Below are positions 11,042 to 19,247 of a stretch of DNA of 64,000 nt, piece after piece (position 1 is the stretch's first letter; each line of letters starts with the position of its first letter). A program made the position numbers and the translations under genes. Origin of the DNA: Polynucleobacter sp. MWH-HuK1 (lineage in GTDB: Bacteria > Pseudomonadota > Gammaproteobacteria > Burkholderiales > Burkholderiaceae); NCBI RefSeq assembly GCF_018881815.1, contig NZ_JACVPP010000001.1, positions 1,931,654-1,995,653 of the forward strand, written 5' to 3'. The notes beneath the pieces were generated by a model, which did no database searches, was not told where the DNA came from, and was given only the letters and a program-made list of their open reading frames with translations.

Positions 11042-12978
11042 ATCTCGACCTTTGCACCCAACTCAACTATACGGTTGGCCGGAATCTTAAAGAAGTTCGA
11101 TTGACGCCCTGCATTTTGGTACATCCAGCAAAACAATTTTTCGCGCCACATCGCCATTCCTGGAATCGCTGATGGAACGATCGTATCGCGAGATAAGAAA
11201 AATGAAGTATTCATCAAATCAAACTTCATATCAAAATGGGTTTCAATCAAATGGATGATGGTTCCCATATCCGGTGTTTCTTTAAAACCGTAAATAGCTC
11301 GGACAACAAAGATGTTTCCACCTAAATCCTTCAAGGTAATACGATCCTTGTCATTTACGTAAGGCACGTCCCAAATACTTACCTTCAAGAAAAATACTCT
11401 TTCATGTAGCACATGGTTGTGCTTGAGGTTATGCAAGAAAGATACTGGTAAATAGTCGACGTGGGCAGTGAGAAAGACAGCTGTACCTTCAACACGGTGC
11501 GGAGGGTGCTGCAACAAAGCCCCGATAAAGCTACTTAATTGGATACCCTCTTCCATAGCGCGCTTACGCAATATTTGACGTCCGCGATACCAAGTAATTA
11601 AGCAGGTGAAACAGAGCAAACCCAAGGCCAAAGGATACCAACCACCATCTTTTAACTTAATGAGATTGGCAGTCCAGAAAGCAAAATCAACAACGAAAAA
11701 TGCAGCAGTAATGCAAGCCACCAAAATAAAGTTCATTTTCCATTCGCGGAACATCACAACAGCCAACAATATGGTGGTGATCAACATTGTGGATGTCACA
11801 GAAATACCGTAGGCAGCAGCTAAATTTACCGACTCTCTAAATTCAATGATCGTCACCACCACCATAAATAAGAGCGCCCAGTTCACAAGTGGGATATAGA
11901 TCTGTCCTTGCTCGGAATCAGAGGTGTGCTGGATATTCATGCGGGGCATAAAGCCCAATAAAATTGCCTGACTTACTAAGGAATACGCGCCAGAGATAAC
12001 AGCCTGGGAAGCAATCACAGTTGCTGCAGTAGCCAAACCAACGACAGGCCAAAGAGCCCATTCTGGAACCATTAAGTAGAACGGGTTTTTAATTGCTTCA
12101 GGATCAGAGAGAACTAATGCGCCTTGCCCGAGATAATTAATCAACAAGCTTGGCAAAACAACTAACAGCCACGCATATCTAACGGGTGAGCGTCCGAAGT
12201 GGCCCATATCCAAATAGAGCGCCTCAACTCCAGTCACAACCAATACCACTGCACCCATCACGATGTAGGCAGTTGTTGGATGCAGCATGACAAAATTCAC
12301 AGCATACAAGGGATTAATAGCAGCAATAATTTGTGGTGCATCGCCAATATTGATGGCACCTAAGACTGCAAGCGTAATAAACCAGGCAAGCGTTATAGGA
12401 CCAAATAATTTACCTACTGCGGCAGTTCCATATTTCTGAATCAGGAACAAAGCCACCAAAATAATCAATGAGATAGGGATGATGAATTTATGCAATCCTG
12501 GTGTTGCAATCTCAATACCCTCAACCGCAGATAAAACAGAAATCGCTGGAGTAATCACAGACTCACCGAGAAGCATGCACGCACCCAGCATGCCAATAAT
12601 CATGAAGAAGAAATAGCTTTTGGACTTGCTATCGAATGAGCGCAGAGCTAGAGCCATGAGTGAAAGAACACCCCCTTCACCCTTGTTGTCAGCACGCATC
12701 ACAAACAAGACATACTTCACTGTCACAACCAAGATCAATGCCCAGATCATCATGGAAATAACCCCAAACAACGCTTCCGGCGTGTAGGCAATGCCGTGAT
12801 GAGGATCAAAACATTCTTTTAGTGCATATAAGGGGCTTGTTCCGATGTCGCCAAACACAACACCAATAGCCGCAAGCATCATTACGCCAAGACTTTTTTT
12901 ATGCTCGCCCTCAGGTCCACTCACCTCTACTGGATTTAGAAGTGTTGAGCTTGAGAACTCTGGATTACTAATTGACAT
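11038..12978 (-). CDS. kup: Low-affinity potassium transporter Kup
   Basis: Inner-membrane K+ uptake protein, probably H+-coupled. The 646 residues begin with the Kup signature GVVFGDIGTSPLYALKECF, followed by about 12 hydrophobic segments and a cytoplasmic C-terminal domain (VEGTAVFLTAHVDYLPVSFLHNLKHN). The length and the conserved GGVLSLMAL and YLDMGHFG motifs fit the family. It is read toward radA together with the small exported protein gene that overlaps its stop. Confidence 0.96.
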   Translation of the reverse strand: MSISNPEFSSSTLLNPVEVSGPEGEHKKSLGVMMLAAIGVVFGDIGTSPLYALKECFDPHHGIAYTPEALFGVISMMIWALILVVTVKYVLFVMRADNKGEGGVLSLMALALRSFDSKSKSYFFFMIIGMLGACMLLGESVITPAISVLSAVEGIEIATPGLHKFIIPISLIILVALFLIQKYGTAAVGKLFGPITLAWFITLAVLGAINIGDAPQIIAAINPLYAVNFVMLHPTTAYIVMGAVVLVVTGVEALYLDMGHFGRSPVRYAWLLVVLPSLLINYLGQGALVLSDPEAIKNPFYLMVPEWALWPVVGLATAATVIASQAVISGAYSLVSQAILLGFMPRMNIQHTSDSEQGQIYIPLVNWALLFMVVVTIIEFRESVNLAAAYGISVTSTMLITTILLAVVMFREWKMNFILVACITAAFFVVDFAFWTANLIKLKDGGWYPLALGLLCFTCLITWYRGRQILRKRAMEEGIQLSSFIGALLQHPPHRVEGTAVFLTAHVDYLPVSFLHNLKHNHVLHERVFFLKVSIWDVPYVNDKDRITLKDLGGNIFVVRAIYGFKETPDMGTIIHLIETHFDMKFDLMNTSFFLSRDTIVPSAIPGMAMWREKLFCWMYQNAGRQSNFFKIPANRIVELGAKVEI

Positions 12979-13091
12979 CTCATAACCTTAAGGTGATGTT
13001 GCGTGGCAATATGTTACTCCTTCTAGAGACGCCTTAAATCCAGAATTTGCACCCAAAAACCGCTTATTTATGCGTTATTTGCAGGAATACC

Positions 13092-13121
13092 TCGACAGGG
13101 ACCCCCAAAAAATGGTAGAAT
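13092..13121 (+). promoter_or_regulatory. Probable promoter of the initiator tRNA gene
   Basis: TCGACA (13092-13097) and TAGAAT (13116-13121), separated by 18 bp, end 12 nt before the first base of the tRNA. The position and boxes fit a sigma-70 stable-RNA promoter. Confidence 0.55.
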
Positions 13122-13133
13122 TTCAGCTTCAGA

Positions 13134-13210
<77 letters not shown>

Positions 13211-13223
13211 AGATTTATGCTCT

Positions 13224-13249
13224 AAGCCCTTAATTTTTAAGGGCTTTTT
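13224..13249 (+). terminator. Rho-independent terminator of the initiator tRNA
   Basis: A 10-bp stem (AAGCCCTTAA with its complement) has a 3-nt loop and ends in a T run. It lies 14 nt after the tRNA CCA. Confidence 0.85.
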
Positions 13250-13264
13250 GCTTTTCTGGGTAAT

Positions 13265-13290
13265 AAAAAAGCCCGATTTATCGGGCTTTT
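13265..13290 (-). terminator. Terminator of the glycine-zipper lipoprotein gene (bidirectional)
   Basis: The hairpin AAAAGCCCGA-TTTA-TCGGGCTTTT is flanked by A and T runs, so it can work in both directions. On the minus strand it lies 20 nt after the stop of the gene ending at 13310. Confidence 0.8.
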
Positions 13291-13309
13291 GGACTATTTA
13301 GGACTCGGT

Positions 13310-13681
13310 TTAGTTCAAAACCTTGTAACCACGACCACTCAAGCATCTCTTCACCACAGCCTCCTGCGCTTGATTGCCAGTAAAAGCACCTCCAGCAGCA
13401 CCCACAACCGCGCCAGCTCCAGCAGCTTGAGCAATACCTGTTTTATTTCCGCCAGTAACGAGACCTAATAAGCCGCCCACAACAGCACCAGCACCAGCGC
13501 CCTTTGCGGCAGTCTCACCCATGCCAGACTGTTGTTGCGCATAGGCCTGGCACTCACTTAAATCCTTTTCATATGCCGCTTCATTGACACCCTTCATATC
13601 TACTAGTGGACGCACATTCGCCCCGGCACAGCCAACCGTTATAGCTACAACCATAGAAGATAAGACGAGCAACTTATTCAT
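13310..13681 (-). CDS. Glycine-zipper outer-membrane lipoprotein-like protein
   Basis: The 123-residue product (from ATG at 13681) starts MNKLLVLSSMVVAITVGC, a lipoprotein-type signal with a probable lipidated Cys at about residue 18. It is followed by two Gly/Ala-rich zipper segments (GAGAGAVVGGLLGLVTGG and AAGAGAVVGAAGGAFTG) of the kind found in OmpA/SlyB-like proteins. A conserved Cys pair (SECQAYAQQ and VKRCLSGRGYKVL) is typical of this small family. A longer frame starting 13 codons earlier exists, but AAGG at SD distance favours 13681. Function is unknown beyond envelope association. Confidence 0.8.
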   Translation of the reverse strand: MNKLLVLSSMVVAITVGCAGANVRPLVDMKGVNEAAYEKDLSECQAYAQQQSGMGETAAKGAGAGAVVGGLLGLVTGGNKTGIAQAAGAGAVVGAAGGAFTGNQAQEAVVKRCLSGRGYKVLN

Positions 13682-13694
13682 ATAAAAACCTTTT

Positions 13695-14048
13695 TTATTT
13701 AGCATGAAAAGTATAAGCAAAATTCAAATGGCTGAATAGATCGACATCATTAATATTTGTTGAGTCCAGTGGGGCAATACGTCTCAAGCAGCGATCTGGG
13801 ACGGGACCTGACTTAGAGGTTTGCGGATATCCATCTAGCTCATAAAGTAGCCACCGATTCTCCACCTGAATTTCAACTTCCCAGGTAGGAAGCGACTCAT
13901 TAGACAAGCCCCAATCTTTGGGACCTAAATATTCAATTACTCTCACAATATTTCCCAAATTTTCTGGACATATACAGTTAACAGTAATTGCCAAGTCACC
14001 TGGACTACAGTTCAATTTGCTCATATTCTTTTGATAATCTTTTTTCAT
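13695..14048 (-). CDS. Hypothetical protein, 117 aa
   Basis: An unrecognised small soluble protein. Its central part CSPGDLAITVNCICPENLGNIVRVIEYLG resembles short beta-barrel proteins that occur on mobile elements of proteobacteria, and it has three Cys in the first half plus a DRCLRRI motif near the end. Its ATG overlaps the stop of the upstream gene by one base, which supports co-translation in a minus-strand operon of small genes. No function is assigned. Confidence 0.6.
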   Translation of the reverse strand: MKKDYQKNMSKLNCSPGDLAITVNCICPENLGNIVRVIEYLGPKDWGLSNESLPTWEVEIQVENRWLLYELDGYPQTSKSGPVPDRCLRRIAPLDSTNINDVDLFSHLNFAYTFHAK

Positions 14049-14398
14049 TAATGCAGTAAATCCTCTTTAGGCTTTGCTACTTCTAATTTTTCATGATTGC
14101 TTACTAAAAAATCTTTCGTTTTGAGGGCGTTCAACAAATACATATCAATAGCTCCCGGACCAGAATCTGAATCTTTAGAGCTGATATAAGCTAGGCTATA
14201 AATCAAACTATCAGCCTCTTCACCATCAACCATCTCCGTACTGCCTTCGCGGTGGTCTATCACTCGCAGCCCTCTACAAAATTCAGGCCTCTCTTCATCA
14301 GCCCATGACATGTCTAATCGGTCAATATCAAATCTTTCACTTCTAAAAATATTGCTAATATAAAAACGAGCGCCCTGGAAGAATGTGTAATCACGCAT
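14048..14398 (-). CDS. Hypothetical protein, 116 aa
   Basis: A soluble, acidic, unrecognised protein with no signal peptide or membrane segment. It is linked by a 1-nt overlap to the next gene (14048) and lies 14 nt after the preceding membrane protein gene. The operon context is the only support beyond an intact frame. Confidence 0.55.
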   Translation of the reverse strand: MRDYTFFQGARFYISNIFRSERFDIDRLDMSWADEERPEFCRGLRVIDHREGSTEMVDGEEADSLIYSLAYISSKDSDSGPGAIDMYLLNALKTKDFLVSNHEKLEVAKPKEDLLH

Positions 14399-14412
14399 AA
14401 ATTTGTTTGTTC

Positions 14413-14934
14413 CTAAATAAATTGCTTATCTTTGTTTTCTTTTTTGCTACAAACGTACTCAATCTTTCTGTTACCAACCGACTTTGGAGATACGTGAAAT
14501 GCCTTTCCTCGCATCGCAAATGGGCCTTCAGAAAAATCTCCCTTAGCTAATTTTTCCTTAAAAAAGGTAACTTTCTTAGGCTTAATCGTGCGATTAATAC
14601 AATCTATTTCTTCCTCTAGGATTTTTGAAAAGTAATCTAGCTCTTCTGCACCTTTTTGTGTATCAAAATAATTTCTCATTGCCACCACATAAAAAGTTGC
14701 TTCATCCTTAGCGATGATTTGATCTGGGTCAAGGTATTCAGCAAAGTCATCCGTTTCTCCAACCTTCTCCCACTTGGCATTTAACTCATTCAATCTTTGG
14801 TAATACACAATATTTGGAGCAGTTGCATAGAACTCATGAATTCCGTAATAAGCAGCTACGGGCAGAGAAAATACCATTGCAATAGATATAAGTACCCATC
14901 TAACAGACTTGAATGTAATCTCAGTTGTATTCAA
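14413..14934 (-). CDS. Hypothetical membrane-anchored protein, 173 aa
   Basis: One N-terminal membrane segment (about residues 12-31, VLISIAMVFSLPVAAYYGI) is followed by a probably periplasmic domain of about 140 residues. That domain contains DDFAEYLDPDQI, a CINRTIKPKKVTFF stretch and a late Cys (EYVCSKKE). The family is not recognised; the pattern resembles small exported proteins that report surface-adhesin-like beta folds. It sits in the minus-strand run of small accessory genes. Confidence 0.55.
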   Translation of the reverse strand: MNTTEITFKSVRWVLISIAMVFSLPVAAYYGIHEFYATAPNIVYYQRLNELNAKWEKVGETDDFAEYLDPDQIIAKDEATFYVVAMRNYFDTQKGAEELDYFSKILEEEIDCINRTIKPKKVTFFKEKLAKGDFSEGPFAMRGKAFHVSPKSVGNRKIEYVCSKKENKDKQFI

Positions 14935-14943
14935 TTTATCCCT

Positions 14944-15267
14944 TTATATAGATGTTGACGTCGCAGTAATCTTGAAATTCTCAAAAATAACCTTGCCATC
15001 TAGATATTCAATCTTCATAATTTCAGCGGCAGGTTTGGCAGTTAAATAACTGGTTAATACCGCAAACGGAAAAGTAACCTTTGCACCCCAATATCCCTTA
15101 GCCGGTACTGCAAGCTCTACACTTTCAACCCTAAAAATTGCCATACCCGCCAACATAAAAAGATCTACTTTTGCATTTAAATATTTCTTAGTATTTGTTT
15201 TCGGGCCTTTTTTCTTAAGCTGAGCTACTAGCTCTAAAAATTCTTTGGTATTGATCTCTATTTGCAT
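14944..15267 (-). CDS. Hypothetical protein, 107 aa, with sliding-clamp-like sequence pattern
   Basis: A small soluble protein. Its layout (helix EFLELVAQLKK, strands FMLAGMAIFRVESVELAVPAKGYWGAKVTFP, helix FAVLTSYLTAKP, strands EIMKIEYLDGKVIFENFKI) recalls a single beta-clamp/PCNA-type subdomain. This is by-eye inference with no conserved clamp motif to prove it. It starts at the same base where the next gene upstream ends, so it is coupled to the two-membrane-segment protein at 15267-15833. Confidence 0.5.
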   Translation of the reverse strand: MQIEINTKEFLELVAQLKKKGPKTNTKKYLNAKVDLFMLAGMAIFRVESVELAVPAKGYWGAKVTFPFAVLTSYLTAKPAAEIMKIEYLDGKVIFENFKITATSTSI

Positions 15268-15833
15268 TAATAGCTCTCATTAATAAATTCGCAAACTATC
15301 TGCCCATTGCGAATAATGGCGTATCCCTCAACCGCATCTTCTAGCAATTCCCCATACTCACCAAACGGAGTATCTTTTGGCGTTTTGAAGCGATGAACTT
15401 TTCCATCTGGACTAAGTTGGTTTACAAACTCAATCCATGCTTTATTCATATGACCGAATGGCAGACTAGGCACTCCATTTAATGGGTCTGAGAAGATGTT
15501 CTCAGCCTCAATCTGGCCGATGTTGCATTCCTCAAGTAAGTATTGCGGTCTAGCTATGAATGGGTATTCAATTTCCTCTTCATCTTTATTCATTTTTTTG
15601 TCTATTAAGTCCTTAACGGCCATATAAATTGCTATCGGCCAACATACAGTTATGAGCAAAATTGCTCCAGGGATTACTAATTTTTCTCTTAGGCGGTAAT
15701 GCCAGGATTTTTCGCCGTAAATAGCCTTATTAATATCTTTTGCAAATTGGCTGGGGCGCTCGTACTGAAATATGTAGAGCCCGACCGATATCACCAAGCC
15801 TATGCCTATATAAATTTGCAAATACAGCATCAT
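15267..15833 (-). CDS. Hypothetical membrane protein, 188 aa
   Basis: Two membrane segments (about residues 3-21 and 52-74) are followed by a cytoplasmic-looking domain rich in acidic residues. The part VEGYAIIRNGQIVCEFINESY at the C-terminus is a beta-hairpin. The family is not recognised. Its ATG overlaps the stop of the gene at 15830 by 4 nt and its stop touches the next start, so it is firmly inside the operon. Confidence 0.55.
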   Translation of the reverse strand: MMLYLQIYIGIGLVISVGLYIFQYERPSQFAKDINKAIYGEKSWHYRLREKLVIPGAILLITVCWPIAIYMAVKDLIDKKMNKDEEEIEYPFIARPQYLLEECNIGQIEAENIFSDPLNGVPSLPFGHMNKAWIEFVNQLSPDGKVHRFKTPKDTPFGEYGELLEDAVEGYAIIRNGQIVCEFINESY

Positions 15834-16318
15834 TGCGGACCACTTTTATCGACTGGAAATGTTGTAAAAGCTGCTACGCCATATCCTTCGGGATCGCCAT
15901 CCTTACCAATGCCATTTGTAATTACACGTTTAGCAACCAACATTCCTTTTTTAAAGGTTAGATACAAATCTTTCTCAAAAGTGCTTCCGTACCCCATATG
16001 CACGTAATCAAGCATCTTGCCAAATGGGCACCTCACCTCACCAGTAAACCAATGCGCAAAAACTCCTTTTGCATGATCAGGAAATAAATCTTTCATTCTT
16101 AGTTTTGATCCATCACGACCAGTTCCACTCAAACCTGTCAAATACAGGCGGTCATTTATCACTTTCCATGTCCCCATATAACCGCGCCAACATGCAGTTG
16201 ATGTTGATTGGAATTCAACATCCTTACCGGCTGTACACAACCAATAGTCCAATGGTTGCGAGCACATAGAAAGTCTTTGATCTTCATAAATTAATGTTTC
16301 GGATATTTGTGCAGTCAT
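15830..16318 (-). CDS. Hypothetical protein, 162 aa
   Basis: Starting at the ATG at 16318 (GTGAG just upstream), the protein reads MTAQISETLIYEDQRLSMCSQPLDYWL and has a beta-rich middle (CWRGYMGTWKVINDRLYLTGLSG). This resembles a small family of cytoplasmic proteins seen in gammaproteobacterial accessory loci, but no function is known to me. A frame extending 16 codons upstream exists and would overlap the previous gene. It overlaps the next gene by 4 nt. Confidence 0.55.
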   Translation of the reverse strand: MTAQISETLIYEDQRLSMCSQPLDYWLCTAGKDVEFQSTSTACWRGYMGTWKVINDRLYLTGLSGTGRDGSKLRMKDLFPDHAKGVFAHWFTGEVRCPFGKMLDYVHMGYGSTFEKDLYLTFKKGMLVAKRVITNGIGKDGDPEGYGVAAFTTFPVDKSGPQ

Positions 16319-16322
16319 AGGC

Positions 16323-16631
16323 TCACTTACTTGGTACGTAACCAATACGGTTACCGTTGTTATCAAATACGTTTGTCACTCCAGCTGGCGATTGCACCTC
16401 ATACCCAAGTCGCTTACCCTGGTTGTCATAAATTCCATTGGTTGCATTCCAGTTACTTGAACTGTTATTCCAATTACTAGGACTGTTATTCCAATTTGCT
16501 GGCGAGTTATCCCAATTCGATTCGCTGTTTTTCCAATTTGCTGGCGAGTTATCCCAATTAGCAACTTGTCCACATACTTGCCCATACACAACCAGCGTTA
16601 ATACACCTACTACTTTCTTAATATTCTTCAA
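16323..16631 (-). CDS. Secreted NSPxNWx heptad-repeat protein, 102 aa
   Basis: Starts at TTG 16629-16631, with AAGGA at SD distance. A signal peptide (residues 1-22) is followed by six heptads of the form NWxNSPx (residues 25-66). A C-terminal module IYDNQGKRLGYEVQSPAGVTNVFDNNGNRIGY follows. The same C-terminal pattern (IYxxxGxxxGYxxxSPxGVTNxY) occurs in the secreted protein at 24908-25210. The repeats suggest an extracellular beta-solenoid or zipper, but no function is established. Confidence 0.65.
   Translation of the reverse strand: MKNIKKVVGVLTLVVYGQVCGQVANWDNSPANWKNSESNWDNSPANWNNSPSNWNNSSSNWNATNGIYDNQGKRLGYEVQSPAGVTNVFDNNGNRIGYVPSK
16434..16559 (-). repeat. Six tandem 21-bp units coding NWxNSPx heptads
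   Basis: The units are near-identical at protein level (NWDNSPA, NWKNSES, NWDNSPA, NWNNSPS, NWNNSSS, NWNATNG), and units 1 and 3 share the same DNA. In-frame expansion or loss is possible by slippage. Confidence 0.85.
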
Positions 16632-16641
16632 TGTCTTTTCC

Positions 16642-16761
16642 TTAATTGAATTTTTCTACTATTGAAATTAATGTATCTATAACCGTACAAATCGTCATAA
16701 TCCAAATTGCAATATCAAAATTTCCACTTAGATTTACTAATTGATTTCTCAAAAATTGCAT
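16642..16761 (-). CDS. Possible 39-aa membrane peptide
   Basis: A short frame (MQFLRNQLVNLSGNFDIAIW...VEKFN) sits exactly in the gap between the helicase stop (16771) and the TTG start of the heptad-repeat gene. It contains one hydrophobic stretch of about 20 residues (FDIAIWIMTICTVIDTLISIV). Its SD is weak. The tight fit in the operon gap argues for a real gene, but there is no homology evidence. Confidence 0.35.
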   Translation of the reverse strand: MQFLRNQLVNLSGNFDIAIWIMTICTVIDTLISIVEKFN

Positions 16762-16770
16762 GCTTTTTAA

Positions 16771-18450
16771 TTACACCTTTCCCGATCGCACTTCATCTAA
16801 CATTCGACCTAATCTTGAGTAGCTTTCCTCAGGAACTGTTTTTAAAAATCGAATTAAGTGCTGGTCACCACTTTTAAGAATGAGTCTCTTTAGTTCAGGT
16901 GCCATCTCCTCCGAGCCCTGGACCTCACCCTCTTCAAGCTCCATACCCCTAACAATTGCACCTACTCGCAGCGCTTCCTCAAGCGTTAAAGTAAATTCAG
17001 TCGAGAAGCTCTGACCACAGGCATGACAAGTCTCTGCATGACGTAAATTCAGCGCTCCGCAAGATACGCATTTTTTAACTTGTTTATCCTCTGGCTTCTT
17101 TGGAAACTCATAGCCACATTCACAGTCAGTAGCCGATAGTGGATGACTCTCACCACATTGAGGGCAGACCTTCTCTTTCGGAGGCCCAGGATCGACTCGG
17201 TTTGCCGGAGACATCTCGTCCTCAACCCGTTTTGCATATTTTTCAAATGTTTTAAAGGCTGGCATCACAACATACGCACGTGAATAATCATCATATGAAG
17301 CAGTTCTGACAACACGGCCCATTGCCTGTCTAAAGGCCAACTCGGTTAGAGCATTAGGCAAATAAATTAATACCCTGAGCCGACGAATATCTACACCCTC
17401 AGAAACCATGGCAACCGAAACTAACCACTTTCGTGTTGTATTTCTAAATTGCTTAATTTTGTCTTCTGGATTGGCTAACTGACTATGGACAATTAGCGGC
17501 TTCTCTCCATCTAAGTCCTCTAATAAAGAGGCCATGAACTCCGCTACTTCAATATTCGGAGCTATAACCAATCCACCTGCCTCAGGCATTGTTAGACGTA
17601 GCTGGTTTAATTTCTCGATCCCGGACTCGATCATTGAGGCTTGATAACCCGTCATTAATGGCTTTTCTGTTCCAGGGATGTACTGTGGCGTCTTGGCCAA
17701 CTTGTAAAAATCAAGTGCTGTCTGTAGCCCGGGAATTCGCGCCAGATTTTTAGGTAATGTGGGCTCAGTGTCACCGGAAACTTTTACCTCTTCACCACCT
17801 AGATCAACCGTAAACTTACCTTGGTGTTTATGGAATGTAATTGGCCTGCAATATCCAAGCTCTACAGCATCGCCATAAGTTAAGGTGTACGTGCCTTCTT
17901 CTGGATGTGAAATTGCGCCACTATCGTCATAAGCCAACCATACTGACTCTGCACCATCGGAGCGAATTGGTGTTCCAGTTAATACCAGCACAAATTTGGC
18001 TGACTCAAAAGCTCCGCCTGCACTTTCACCCCAAGCAGCCTCTACCGCAGCATGATGGTGTTCATCACAAATCACCAACACCTTTGAGGATTGGCAGACT
18101 GCCTGCAGCTCTGGCCAAAGACCTTGAATAGCTGACCAAGTGGCGCAAATATCCATGCCAAGATCACCCAACTCTCCATCCTTTGCGGTAACTTTGCCCA
18201 TATGCCTCCCCGTTACACGGGTAAAGTCATCGGCCCATTGCGTCACCACTTGCGTACGCGGTGCAATAACAATCACTCGGCTGATTTCCTCACCATCAAG
18301 CAATGTTTTTGCTATCGCACATGCCGCTAAAGTCTTACCAGCGCCAGGGGCTGCATTTATTAAAAAATGACGGTCTCTTTTACTGCGTACCAACCAGTCC
18401 ATCGCCTTTTGATGAGCTTCTACTTGCCAGGGTCTTAATTTAATATTCAA
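16771..18450 (-). CDS. Superfamily 2 DEAD/DEAH-type helicase with C-terminal zinc ribbons
   Basis: The 559-residue protein has Walker A NAAPGAGKT near residue 34, a DEHH box (CDEHHHAAVEA), the motif III-like TGTPIRSDG, and a second RecA domain ending AMGRVVRTA (arginine fingers). It also has two Cys4 zinc ribbons (CPQC...CECG and CVSC...CHAC) before an acidic tail. This architecture is common in phage and integrative-element helicases, which act in replication or DNA handling. The ATG overlaps the stop of the HNH gene by 4 nt (18447-18450). Confidence 0.85.
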   Translation of the reverse strand: MNIKLRPWQVEAHQKAMDWLVRSKRDRHFLINAAPGAGKTLAACAIAKTLLDGEEISRVIVIAPRTQVVTQWADDFTRVTGRHMGKVTAKDGELGDLGMDICATWSAIQGLWPELQAVCQSSKVLVICDEHHHAAVEAAWGESAGGAFESAKFVLVLTGTPIRSDGAESVWLAYDDSGAISHPEEGTYTLTYGDAVELGYCRPITFHKHQGKFTVDLGGEEVKVSGDTEPTLPKNLARIPGLQTALDFYKLAKTPQYIPGTEKPLMTGYQASMIESGIEKLNQLRLTMPEAGGLVIAPNIEVAEFMASLLEDLDGEKPLIVHSQLANPEDKIKQFRNTTRKWLVSVAMVSEGVDIRRLRVLIYLPNALTELAFRQAMGRVVRTASYDDYSRAYVVMPAFKTFEKYAKRVEDEMSPANRVDPGPPKEKVCPQCGESHPLSATDCECGYEFPKKPEDKQVKKCVSCGALNLRHAETCHACGQSFSTEFTLTLEEALRVGAIVRGMELEEGEVQGSEEMAPELKRLILKSGDQHLIRFLKTVPEESYSRLGRMLDEVRSGKV

Positions 18451-18644
18451 TTTGTACCTTTAGTTAAATTACATTTTTGGCATAAGGCTTGACCATTTTT
18501 TGTTACAGTCTTCCCGCCATTTGCATATGCCAAAACATGATCAGCATGGAAATTGCGCTTTAATTTTTCTTTGCATATCGCACAGCTTCCCCCAGAAACC
18601 CAAGCAAGGATTGAGCGTTGTTGTTTGTCAAAGAATCGTTTCAT
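18447..18644 (-). CDS. Small HNH endonuclease
   Basis: 65 residues that are little more than one HNH domain: CxxC (CAIC), the catalytic H-A-D-H (FHADHVLAYANGG), the N (TKNGQALC) and the second CxxC-N (CQKCN). Free-standing HNH proteins of this size are usual in phages and mobile elements. It is coupled by 4-nt overlaps to both the upstream wHTH gene and the downstream helicase, which suggests joint function on DNA. Confidence 0.85.
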   Translation of the reverse strand: MKRFFDKQQRSILAWVSGGSCAICKEKLKRNFHADHVLAYANGGKTVTKNGQALCQKCNLTKGTN

Positions 18645-18913
18645 TTTTCTAACCAGTACTCCGTCATTTCAATTTCATTAATCGGTAAATTTGCTGGTGG
18701 CTTTACAACTGCAACCTTATTAATTCTCAAAAGTACCCTCACATAACTGACTTTTCGCGACTTCACCATCCAACCCTCTTGGCGCATTTTTGAAATATTT
18801 GACGTTAAAGATGGAACTCCAAAATAGATAATTGCCTCTAATCTCGTAATTGGGTTGCCAGCCGCCAAATGCTCCTTCAATGCCAAAGTCACTCCATATC
18901 GATTAGCACTCAT
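18641..18913 (-). CDS. Small helix-turn-helix DNA-binding protein
   Basis: From the ATG at 18913, preceded by a strong GGAGG, the 90-residue product contains the helix-turn-helix-like stretch PITRLEAIIYFGVPSLTSNISKMRQEGWMVKSRKVSYVRV. It resembles the short winged-helix proteins found beside phage replication genes. It could regulate or assist the helicase block. Its 3' end overlaps the HNH start, and its start lies within the last codons of the previous gene. Confidence 0.65.
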   Translation of the reverse strand: MSANRYGVTLALKEHLAAGNPITRLEAIIYFGVPSLTSNISKMRQEGWMVKSRKVSYVRVLLRINKVAVVKPPANLPINEIEMTEYWLEK

Positions 18914-19238
18914 AACTCCCTCCAAAATATTTCTTCCAGGGCTTATTGGTAATAAACTCATCTGATTCAAATTCATAGACTGAATTGAGCAGATCCCTTT
19001 CTTCGTACATCAATTCACCGTCATCCGAACTCATTAGGCTGAATGCATCTTTTGTATTCTGCTCATCAAATGAAGGCCTGTAGTCATATCCGTCTTCATG
19101 CTCTTCATTAAATAATTCTTGTAACGCACTTGCATATTCAAGAAGCTCGAAATCCCTATATCGACTACCTACTCCTTCTTTAAGAACCTGATAGATAAAT
19201 TTGACTTGTTTTGGGCCATTCATTCGTATCATCTCCAT
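18903..19238 (-). CDS. Hypothetical acidic protein, 111 aa
   Basis: An unrecognised, strongly acidic small protein with no signal or membrane segment. AAGGAG lies 6 nt before the ATG at 19238, and the gene is 9 nt after the 100-aa gene, so it is a well-formed operon member. Its acidic surface (NEEHEDGYDYRPSFDEQ, FESDEF) resembles small phage proteins. No function is proposed. Confidence 0.55.
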   Translation of the reverse strand: MEMIRMNGPKQVKFIYQVLKEGVGSRYRDFELLEYASALQELFNEEHEDGYDYRPSFDEQNTKDAFSLMSSDDGELMYEERDLLNSVYEFESDEFITNKPWKKYFGGSYEC

Positions 19239-19247
19239 GACTACTCC

